From SZUA-87 sp041687805 (GTDB lineage Bacteria > Actinomycetota > Acidimicrobiia > Acidimicrobiales > Aldehydirespiratoraceae), in assembly GCA_041687805.1 (NCBI GenBank), contig JBDNJK010000012.1:1-15922 (forward strand): a stretch of 15,922 bases of DNA, given 5' to 3'. The notes beneath the pieces were generated by a model that worked only from the letters and a program-made list of their open reading frames with translations, was not told the origin of the DNA and did not search any database. The position numbers and the translations under genes are program-made. Of this stretch, positions 1-5,396 are shown piece by piece (within the stretch, counting starts at the first letter, position 1; each line of letters starts with the position of its first letter).

Positions 1-47
1 CTTGCCATGGCCTCCATGCACCTCTCAAGCCCGTCGTCAGTGTCCAT
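1..47 (-). CDS. 5' end of an unknown gene, truncated by the window edge
   Basis: Reading the minus strand from an ATG at 47-45 gives MDTDDGLERCMEAMA before the sequence runs out. A good Shine-Dalgarno sequence, AGAGGAC (57-51), lies three bases upstream of the ATG, which is the main reason to believe in this gene. It is co-directional with the thioredoxin gene that ends at 183, about 135 bases upstream. The fifteen residues visible are acidic and do not identify a family, so no function is offered. Seen: start codon and ribosome binding site. Inferred: that the frame stays open beyond the edge. Confidence 0.45.
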   Translation of the reverse strand, partial: MDTDDGLERCMEAMA

Positions 48-182
48 TTCGTCCTCTCAGTCGGGGAAGTCTGTGACACCAGTTGGGGCCACGAACAACA
101 TGATGACGAGGGGGTATGACATTTTTGATCGACGCTGCAACAAACCTGACCGATCTGCGAGCTCAAACCACTTGTCGGACCT

Positions 183-557
183 CTACCGACCGAACAGCGA
201 TTTCAGAAGACTCTTACGCGGCGGCCGCTCGGCGTCGGCGAGGGCCTGACGCAATCCGGCAGCCGGCACCGCCCCGCTGAAGCGGGAGTGAAACTCGCCT
301 TCGTGGAACGTGATGATGGTGGGCATCGACTTGATACCAAAGCGCTTCACCAATTCGGCTTCCCGGTCGACGTCTACTTTCGCGATCAGGACATCGTCGG
401 GTGACTCCCGGGCAACTTGTTCGAGATCAGGCGCCATTGAACGGCACGGTCCGCACCAACTCGCCCAGAAGTCGACCAACGCAATACGGTGAGACGCGAT
501 CGCCTCGTCGAAGGTAGCGCTCGAGAGTGCGACCGAATCATGCTTGTGTTTGGCCAT
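183..557 (-). CDS. Thioredoxin
   Basis: A 124-residue thioredoxin-fold protein that should reduce disulfides of cytoplasmic client proteins. The active site WCGPC is at residues 34-38, after the usual beta strand ending in VDFWASW. The cis-proline is Pro79 in the SMPT motif, and the VDVD segment (61-64) also fits the family. There is no signal peptide, so it is cytoplasmic. It is slightly longer than E. coli thioredoxin (about 108 residues) because of a short His/Lys-rich N-terminus and a basic C-terminal tail (PPRKSLLKSLFGR). The ATG at 557 is the first plausible start. No strong ribosome binding site or TANNNT box was seen in front of it. It is divergent from the asparaginase gene. Thioredoxin identity is secure; whether it is the main TrxA or an accessory paralogue cannot be told. 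Confidence 0.93.
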   Translation of the reverse strand: MAKHKHDSVALSSATFDEAIASHRIALVDFWASWCGPCRSMAPDLEQVARESPDDVLIAKVDVDREAELVKRFGIKSMPTIITFHEGEFHSRFSGAVPAAGLRQALADAERPPRKSLLKSLFGR

Positions 558-665
558 GCCCGATTGAACCCCAGGACAGTCCGCGCAATTCCTGCGACCT
601 GAACGAAATCATCGACAACTACCCAACTATGACTCGCCGATCCGACGAACCGTTGACGACATGTT

Positions 666-671
666 TATGGT
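666..671 (+). promoter_or_regulatory. -10 box of a probable leaderless promoter (asparaginase)
   Basis: TATGGT is followed by exactly six bases and then the GTG start at 678, so transcription is predicted to begin at the first base of the start codon. No -35 box was seen at the usual spacing, and there is no Shine-Dalgarno sequence. The same arrangement precedes the genes at 3298 (minus), 3368 and 14803. Confidence 0.55.
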
Positions 672-677
672 CACGGT

Positions 678-1667
678 GTGAATTCCCCGTCGCGTTCTCC
701 GGTTGTCATCGAGCTCACACGAGCTCACGGTGTCGAGAGCAGCCACATAGTCGACATCGTGATCTCCGACCGATCCCGCGTCCACGAATCCTGGGGTGAA
801 CCCGATCGACCGGTCATTGCTCGTTCAGCGATCAAATCTGTCCAGGCTCTGCCTCTGATCACCACGGGTGCGGCCGATGCCTTCGATGTGAGCGACGACG
901 AATTGGCGCTGGCCTGCTCGAGCCACAGCGCCGAAGCTCACCACGTGAAACTGGTGCGGGCATGGCTTGCCCGTCTCAGCCTGGGCGAGGACGACCTGGA
1001 ATGTGGGCCAGGAAGGCCAATCGGGCAGGAGGCTGCCGCCGATGCAATACGTGCTGGTTGCGCCGCCGCGTCAATTCTCAACTGTTGCTCAGGCAAGCAC
1101 ACCGGCTTCCTTACCACGGCGGTGCACCTCGGGGAGCAGACGACGGGCTATGTCGATCGCCATCACCCCGTACAGCAACGCGTTGAACAAGCCGTTGGTC
1201 TGATGACCGGGGTCGACCTTCACAGCGAGGAGGGCGGCATCGACGGCTGCGGAATCCCGGTATTTGCTCTGCCGTTACGGAGACTCGCCTTGGCCATGGC
1301 CCGCCTGGTCGACCCGGTCGACCTCGACGATGTCACGGCCGCGGCTTGCCGCAGACTCACGGCTCTGCTTCCGTCTCGTACCCAACTCACCTCCGGGGCC
1401 GGCCAAAGTGAACCCCAACTTGCCGCGGCTGCTGCCGAGACCGTCATCTTGAAGGGCGGTGCCGAAGGCGTGTTCATGGCTGCATTGCCAGATCGCGGTA
1501 TCGGCATCGCACTGAAGGTCCGAGATGGCGCTGAACGTGCCGCCGATGAGGCGATATGGGGCCTGCTCGACCAACTCGGCGCGATGAAGTCCCCGACGCC
1601 CGATCATCCGGTCCTCAACAAGGCGGGCCGAGAAGTCGGAGTGTGTCGGGCGGTGTTTCCGCGATGA
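678..1667 (+). CDS. L-asparaginase, zinc-type (Rhizobium etli / PF06089 family)
   Basis: A 329-residue enzyme predicted to hydrolyse L-asparagine to aspartate and ammonia. It belongs to the R. etli-type asparaginases, unrelated to the E. coli threonine-type enzymes. The residues known from the R. etli ReAV structure can be placed: the first Ser-Lys pair is Ser50/Lys53 in RSAIKS, the second is Ser82 (CSSHS) with Lys258 (LKGGAEG), and the zinc ligands are Cys136 and Lys139 (CSGKH) plus Cys190 (DGCGIP). There is no signal peptide, so it is cytoplasmic. The GTG start at 678 is supported by a TANNNT box six bases upstream and by homology beginning within a few residues. The stop overlaps the ATG of the phosphatase by four bases (ATGA), so the two genes should be co-translated. 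Substrate is assigned by family only. Confidence 0.9.
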   Translation: MNSPSRSPVVIELTRAHGVESSHIVDIVISDRSRVHESWGEPDRPVIARSAIKSVQALPLITTGAADAFDVSDDELALACSSHSAEAHHVKLVRAWLARLSLGEDDLECGPGRPIGQEAAADAIRAGCAAASILNCCSGKHTGFLTTAVHLGEQTTGYVDRHHPVQQRVEQAVGLMTGVDLHSEEGGIDGCGIPVFALPLRRLALAMARLVDPVDLDDVTAAACRRLTALLPSRTQLTSGAGQSEPQLAAAAAETVILKGGAEGVFMAALPDRGIGIALKVRDGAERAADEAIWGLLDQLGAMKSPTPDHPVLNKAGREVGVCRAVFPR

Positions 1668-2248
1668 GTGAGTTGGTCCTCGTCAGACACGGCGAGACAG
1701 AGTGGGCCAGCAATGGCAGGCATACCGGCCGTACAGATGTCGAACTGACAGCTGCCGGTCGCACGCAGGCCGATCAAATTGCAGCCAAACTCGGTGGTCG
1801 CTCTTTCACGCGTGTGTGGACAAGCCCTCTGAGCAGAGCGCGGGAGACCTGCGAACGGGCCAAGCTGTCCACCGCATCGCAAACTTATGACGATCTGATG
1901 GAATGGGACTACGGCGACTACGAGGGCATCACCACCGCCGAAGTCAGGATTGATCTACCCGGGTGGTCAGTGTGGACTCATCCGATCCTCGGGGGTGAGT
2001 CGGTCGACGATGTCGGGCGCCGCGCTGATCAAGCCATAGCGCGAGCACTCAGGGTCGATGGCGACGTGTGCATATTTGCCCACGGCCATTTCCTACGAAT
2101 ATTCGCGGCCCGTTGGCTAGGTCTTCCCTCTGAGGACGGTCGGCTGCTTGCGCTCGATACGGCCACGGTGTCGACCCTTGGATTCGAACGCGAAACTCAA
2201 GTTGTCAGAGGCTGGAATGGAGGCTGCCATCTGGTGACCGAAACCTGA
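1664..2248 (+). CDS. Histidine phosphatase (Rv3214-like acid phosphatase)
   Basis: A 194-residue histidine phosphatase. The phospho-accepting histidine is His9 in VRHGETEW, and the supporting elements are SPLSRARETC, EWDYGDYEG and the second histidine in FAHGHFLR. The order and wording of these blocks (GRHTGRTDVELT, then EWDYGDYEG, then WTHP, then GESVDDV) closely match my recollection of Mycobacterium tuberculosis Rv3214, an acid phosphatase once annotated as phosphoglycerate mutase. A metabolic phosphatase is therefore more likely than a mutase. The frame is open upstream to 1556, but MSELVLVRHGE is the family start, and its ATG at 1664 overlaps the asparaginase stop. The gene ends head-on against the amidohydrolase with no intervening base (TGATCA). 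The physiological substrate is unknown. Confidence 0.92.
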   Translation: MSELVLVRHGETEWASNGRHTGRTDVELTAAGRTQADQIAAKLGGRSFTRVWTSPLSRARETCERAKLSTASQTYDDLMEWDYGDYEGITTAEVRIDLPGWSVWTHPILGGESVDDVGRRADQAIARALRVDGDVCIFAHGHFLRIFAARWLGLPSEDGRLLALDTATVSTLGFERETQVVRGWNGGCHLVTET

Positions 2249-3298
2249 TCAGTTGGTTCGATAGAACGCCTCGGCATTCTCGGCGAAAAGCTTCCGGCGA
2301 TCCTCGATCGAGTAGTCGGACACGATCTCGAAGTAGGCGTCGTAGAGCATCTCGTAGCTGATCGACACTTTGTCCATCGGGAAGTTTGAGGCAAACATGC
2401 AGCGGTCGACGCCAAACGTCTCGATGCCATTTCGGATATGAGACCCGATGTCGTCGACCACCTGCTGCACCGATATCGGACCGCCAGCCTCGTGATAGCC
2501 GAAACCGAGCGTGCACATGAGCAGGCCACTCAACTTGAGGTGAACCTGCGGATGTTCAGCCAGTCGCGCCAGGTCGTCGTACCAGTCGCGTCGGATGGCG
2601 TCGCGTTGCCGAGAAGTCTCTCCCAGACCCCCGAACGGACCCCCCAAGGCCACCGGTGTGCCCATGTGGTCAAGCACCACTCGTGTGTCCGGGACACGTT
2701 CCACCAGCCGCGACAGGTCTCGCAACTGGTTGGAGTAGACCCACGCATCGAAGCTGAGGTCGCGTTCGCCGAGCCGCCGATATCCGGCCTCGAATTCCGG
2801 TGACGTCAACACAGCCTCCGATTCGGCCCAGTTGTGAATCTTCTTCGCCGGATGGGCCGCGGCCATGTCGCGCACGCCGACGAAGCGTTTGCTGGCGGCA
2901 GCGTGGGCTTCGAGAACGGCATCGAGGCTGGCCGTGTCGCTGAGGTCGGCATGCGCCACGAGCGAAAGCGGTGGGTCGTCGAGCGCATCGACCCACTTGG
3001 TCTCACCTACGGGGCCCAACGTGCCCTTCTCCTCCCAGCCTGCTTCGATATGTACGTATCCATCCACGTTGTAGGCACCGGTGTCGCGATGGAACGTGTC
3101 GGGCATGTGGGCATTGAGCACGTAACGGGAATCGCCCACGAACTCAACCAACGGCTTCGGCATCAGCAATTTCACCGCGCGGTCGAGGACCTTTGGCCAT
3201 CGTCCGATGAGCTTCACAAGCGGGCTCGCCGCCCTTGGGGTGGTTCGGGGATCCCAGATGTGGACATGAGGATCAACAATGCGTACGTCCTGGTTCAT
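2249..3298 (-). CDS. Amidohydrolase family protein (amidohydrolase_2, TIM barrel)
   Basis: A 349-residue metal-dependent hydrolase or decarboxylase of the amidohydrolase_2 type (PF04909). The N-terminal metal motif HVH is at residues 11-13 (VDPHVHIWDP). A central His sits in VVLDHMG, and near the C-terminus MFASNFPMD replaces the more common GSDWP-like strand-8 motif that carries the catalytic Asp. An N at this place is found in a sub-branch of the family, so the protein is not necessarily inactive. There is no signal peptide. Family members act on lactones, carboxylates and related ring-cleavage products; the substrate here cannot be predicted. The ATG at 3298 has a TAGTGT box six bases upstream, suggesting a leaderless transcript. 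It is divergent from the LOG-type gene across 69 bases. Confidence 0.9.
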   Translation of the reverse strand: MNQDVRIVDPHVHIWDPRTTPRAASPLVKLIGRWPKVLDRAVKLLMPKPLVEFVGDSRYVLNAHMPDTFHRDTGAYNVDGYVHIEAGWEEKGTLGPVGETKWVDALDDPPLSLVAHADLSDTASLDAVLEAHAAASKRFVGVRDMAAAHPAKKIHNWAESEAVLTSPEFEAGYRRLGERDLSFDAWVYSNQLRDLSRLVERVPDTRVVLDHMGTPVALGGPFGGLGETSRQRDAIRRDWYDDLARLAEHPQVHLKLSGLLMCTLGFGYHEAGGPISVQQVVDDIGSHIRNGIETFGVDRCMFASNFPMDKVSISYEMLYDAYFEIVSDYSIEDRRKLFAENAEAFYRTN

Positions 3299-3304
3299 GG
3301 GCCA

Positions 3305-3310
3305 ACACTA
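3305..3310 (-). promoter_or_regulatory. -10 box of a probable leaderless promoter (amidohydrolase)
   Basis: On the minus strand TAGTGT is followed by TGGCCC and then the ATG at 3298, an N6 spacing that puts the transcription start on the A of the start codon. No convincing -35 box was seen. Confidence 0.5.
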
Positions 3311-3355
3311 GACCTCCAGGATTCAGCCGCTATCGCCCAAGCTCAGGCCACCGCC

Positions 3356-3361
3356 TACTGT
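3356..3361 (+). promoter_or_regulatory. -10 box of a probable leaderless promoter (LOG-type gene)
   Basis: TACTGT is followed by CGACAG and then ATG at 3368. The N6 spacing is identical to that at three other genes here and is the best argument for choosing 3368 over upstream in-frame codons. It faces the amidohydrolase promoter 45 bases away. Confidence 0.5.
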
Positions 3362-3367
3362 CGACAG

Positions 3368-4495
3368 ATGCGTGAGATCCACTCACTTGTCGAGTTCGAC
3401 TCACAGATCGCCAACCACGGCAATCTCGATGGGGTTGTGATTCAGGGCCTCGATCTGTGCGATCGCACGTCCGGGATCATCTCCAGCAGTTGTATCGGCA
3501 CAACATTTCTTGGCGCCGCCCTGACCGATGCTGCCCTCAGACACGTTCACGAGGCCGGGGCGATCGTGTTTCCACGGTTCAACGATCTTCCCTTCGACCC
3601 ATATCGGCCGTGTCTCTACGGCCAAAGGGAGCTGCTGCAGGGATGGCTACCAGGCGACACGACCGGCCACCACACGTATGAGCAGGCTCTCGACACCCGC
3701 ATCTACCGGTGGGCCTCGCAACATCCAAGAGGGACCCATCTGCCGGTTGTGCACGCACTGGCCCGGCGGCTCCACGACCACGCCATCGACGATGCCCTGC
3801 GCGATCATCTCGACCACCAACCCCGGGTCGTTGCGATCATGGGCGGGCATGGTCTTGGACGCGCCGATGCCGAGTATCGAACCGTTGCCGACCTCGGCTG
3901 GTCGTTGTCGCGAGATGGCTACCACGTGGCTACCGGAGGCGGACCCGGCGCGATGGAAGCAGCCAACCTCGGGGCTTGGTTGTCGAAGCGGCCACCGAGC
4001 GCCATCGACAGCGCCATCGACATGTTGTCATCGGCAGCCGACTTTGCCGATACAGACGTCTACCTCACCGCGGGGTTGGAGGTGTGCGACGCCTTTACCG
4101 AGGGAGGCGAGAGTCTGGCCGTGCCCACCTGGTTCTACGGCCACGAGCCAACCAACCAATTCGCGACCCATGTAGCCAAGTACTTCGCCAACTCGATTCG
4201 CGAAGACGGACTGCTGGCGATCGCCATTCATGGCGTGGTTTTCGCTCCAGGATCGGCCGGCACCGTCCAGGAGATATTTCAGGACGCAACCCAAAACCAC
4301 TACGGCGTGTTCGGCCAGATCAGCCCGATGGTCCTTCTCGGAAGCGACTACTGGAACGATGTCCTCCCGGCCGAGCAACTGCTGCGCGATCTCGCGGTCG
4401 GCCGTGCCTACTCCGACATGATCACAACGGTCGACTCGGCCGACGAGGCGTTACGTTGGATCAAGGATCACCCACCCCAAGCGGTGGAGACCTGA
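3368..4495 (+). CDS. LOG-family Rossmann-fold nucleotide-binding protein
   Basis: A 375-residue protein with a C-terminal LOG/lysine-decarboxylase-like Rossmann domain. The glycine-rich block IMGGHGLGR opens the domain, TGGGPGAMEAAN follows near residue 190, and PGSAGTVQE near residue 295 stands where LOG enzymes carry PGGxGTxxE. LOG enzymes release the base from nucleoside 5'-monophosphates. Usual LOG proteins are about 190-210 residues. Here an N-terminal part of about 150 residues precedes the fold, containing GTTFLGAAL and FPRFNDLPFDPYRPCLYGQRE; I recall this long form as recurrent in actinobacteria. The frame is open far upstream (to 2834), but that part is antisense to the amidohydrolase. 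MREIHSLVEFDSQ at 3368 is the natural start and has a TANNNT-N6 box. It is followed by the DUF1269 gene 18 bases downstream. The exact reaction is not predicted. Confidence 0.86.
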   Translation: MREIHSLVEFDSQIANHGNLDGVVIQGLDLCDRTSGIISSSCIGTTFLGAALTDAALRHVHEAGAIVFPRFNDLPFDPYRPCLYGQRELLQGWLPGDTTGHHTYEQALDTRIYRWASQHPRGTHLPVVHALARRLHDHAIDDALRDHLDHQPRVVAIMGGHGLGRADAEYRTVADLGWSLSRDGYHVATGGGPGAMEAANLGAWLSKRPPSAIDSAIDMLSSAADFADTDVYLTAGLEVCDAFTEGGESLAVPTWFYGHEPTNQFATHVAKYFANSIREDGLLAIAIHGVVFAPGSAGTVQEIFQDATQNHYGVFGQISPMVLLGSDYWNDVLPAEQLLRDLAVGRAYSDMITTVDSADEALRWIKDHPPQAVET

Positions 4496-4513
4496 CACCC
4501 GCAGAGGTACGCC

Positions 4514-5023
4514 ATGCCCGATCAGCAACCACCAGGACTTCTCGCCCTCCAATTCGCTGAGCCTCTAATGGCCCAGGAATGTGTGTTGGCCATGGGTCGG
4601 CTGGCCAAGAGTCATGTGATCGAGATCGACGACATCGCCATCGTCCACCAGACCGACGACAAGATCCGGATCCAACAGACACGTGATCTCAACACCAGTC
4701 AGGGGGCCAGTGCCGGCGGCTGGGTCGGAGCGCTGCTGGGCATGCTCGGCGGCCCTCCCGGGATGATCGCCGGAGGAGCGCTGGGCGCAACCGTCGGTGG
4801 GCTCTGGGCCAAACTCCACGACGTAGGGATCAACGACGACCACATGCGGGAAATGGGTCATCGCCTCCAAAGCGGTGAGTCCGTCGTGTTCATACTGATG
4901 AAAGACTTCCATGTCGGCGGGCTCTCCAAAGAGCTCCGTCGCTTCAACGCCGATATTTTCGAATCAACTCTCACCGATACTGCCGACGAAATGGTCCGCG
5001 AGAGCCTCACCGTCGAGATCTAG
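4514..5023 (+). CDS. DUF1269 family protein with glycine-zipper segment
   Basis: A 169-residue protein of the DUF1269 (PF06897) type, whose role is unknown. Its layout fits the family. An N-terminal alpha/beta half contains AQECVLAMGRLAK and IDDIAIVHQTDD. A central stretch of about 35 Gly/Ala-rich hydrophobic residues (roughly 58-97, with GGWVGALLG and GGALGATVGGLW) forms a glycine zipper that could insert into a membrane. A C-terminal half contains GESVVFILMKD. A Shine-Dalgarno sequence AGAGGT (4503-4508) lies five bases before the ATG, and the gap to the LOG-type gene is 18 bases, so the two form an operon in which only the first gene looks leaderless. The stop codon TAG abuts the 60-bp repeat array. 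Confidence 0.88.
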   Translation: MPDQQPPGLLALQFAEPLMAQECVLAMGRLAKSHVIEIDDIAIVHQTDDKIRIQQTRDLNTSQGASAGGWVGALLGMLGGPPGMIAGGALGATVGGLWAKLHDVGINDDHMREMGHRLQSGESVVFILMKDFHVGGLSKELRRFNADIFESTLTDTADEMVRESLTVEI

Positions 5024-5160
5024 ACCACCACACAGTCCCAAGCAGTCACAGATCGCCAATCCCCGGATCTATGAACGCCTAGGACCACCACACAGTCCCA
5101 AGCAGTCACAGATCGCCAATCCCGGGATCTATGAACGCCTAGGACCACCACACAGTCCTA
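5024..5160 (+). repeat. 60-bp tandem direct repeat, 2 full copies plus a 16-base partial third
   Basis: Copy 1 (5024-5083) and copy 2 (5084-5143) differ at one base, C at 5064 against G at 5124. A third copy begins at 5144 and matches for 15 bases (ACCACCACACAGTCC), then switches to the reverse complement of the end of the unit. The array starts immediately after the DUF1269 stop codon. The period is a multiple of three, so an overlapping frame repeats a 20-residue peptide, but this looks incidental. There are no spacers, so it is not a CRISPR. Confidence 0.95.
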
Positions 5161-5175
5161 GGCGTTCATAGATCC
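5125..5175. repeat. Perfect 19-bp inverted repeat with 13-base loop
   Basis: GGATCTATGAACGCCTAGG (5125-5143) and its exact reverse complement (5157-5175) flank ACCACCACACAGT. After one mismatch, three more C:G pairs extend the stem (5121-5123 with 5177-5179). The left arm belongs to repeat copy 2. The right arm replaces what would be the rest of copy 3. In copy 1 the same left arm can pair with a degenerate arm (5097-5115) at 13 of 19 positions, so each unit appears to encode a hairpin. There is no T tract, so a classical intrinsic terminator is unlikely, although it may protect or end the upstream mRNA. Confidence 0.9.
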
Positions 5176-5189
5176 AGGGTTTCGAGGAT

Positions 5190-5226
5190 GGGGGTGCGTT
5201 GAGGGGTCGGGGTCAGGGGGTGTGGG
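5190..5226 (+). other. Putative G-quadruplex motif
   Basis: Four runs of at least four guanines occur on the plus strand: GGGGG (5190-5194), GGGG (5203-5206), GGGG (5209-5212) and GGGGG (5216-5220). The loops are 8, 2 and 3 bases, and a further GGG follows at 5224-5226. This fits a four-tetrad intramolecular quadruplex on the non-template strand upstream of the helicase gene. It is the most G-rich tract in the window. Confidence 0.6.
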
Positions 5227-5242
5227 CTATGGCGCTAGCCCA
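5223..5242. repeat. 7-bp inverted repeat
   Basis: TGGGCTA (5223-5229) and TAGCCCA (5236-5242) are separated by TGGCGC. It abuts the last G run of the quadruplex motif, so the two structures would compete for 5224-5226. There is no T tract downstream. Confidence 0.5.
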
Positions 5243-5244
5243 AC

Positions 5245-5293
5245 GGGAACCGCAGCCGCTCTCAGCGATCTTTGCCGCATCCGGACGGTTCCC
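5245..5293. repeat. 8-bp inverted repeat with a 33-base loop
   Basis: GGGAACCG (5245-5252) and CGGTTCCC (5286-5293) are exact reverse complements enclosing a C-rich loop that itself holds a small CGCT/AGCG hairpin. It lies in the gene-free stretch before the helicase and could be an operator, a structured leader or a cruciform. The rest of the stretch up to 5396 holds no other feature that I can support except a weak -10 box and a possible alternative GTG start at 5310. Confidence 0.45.
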
Positions 5294-5382
5294 TTAACGC
5301 GACCCTCATGTGAAGATCACGACACATTGTGTCCGGTGGCATGGTGCGGACGACAAGGTCGATTTTGATCTTCCCCATGAGC

Positions 5383-5388
5383 TAACCT
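5383..5388 (+). promoter_or_regulatory. Possible -10 box of the helicase gene
   Basis: TAACCT is followed by eight bases and the ATG at 5397. The spacing is two bases longer than at the four N6 genes, so transcription would start within one or two bases of the ATG. If real, it excludes the upstream GTG at 5310. Confidence 0.3.
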
Positions 5389-5396
5389 ACGAACGA

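Noticed and set aside
2834..3367. N-terminal extension of the LOG-type protein
   Set aside because: This stretch lies fully antisense to the conserved amidohydrolase coding sequence and has no family resemblance; the conserved start with a TANNNT-N6 box is at 3368.
3709..4560. 283-residue plus-strand frame overlapping the LOG-type gene
   Set aside because: Arg-rich low-complexity translation out of frame with a conserved gene, spanning also the next gene's start.
4911..5171. Plus-strand frame encoding a repeated peptide (PPHSPKQSQIANP and so on)
   Set aside because: It arises because the 60-bp repeat is a multiple of three; the first part is antiphase to the well-supported DUF1269 gene and no ribosome binding site precedes it.
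5024..5175. CRISPR array
   Set aside because: The 60-bp units are directly contiguous and nearly identical over their whole length; there are no variable spacers and no cas genes.
5310..5396. 29-residue N-terminal extension of the helicase from a GTG start
   Set aside because: UvrD-type proteins begin just before the Q motif, the extra codons have lower GC3, and a TANNNT box lies downstream of the GTG. It cannot be fully excluded.
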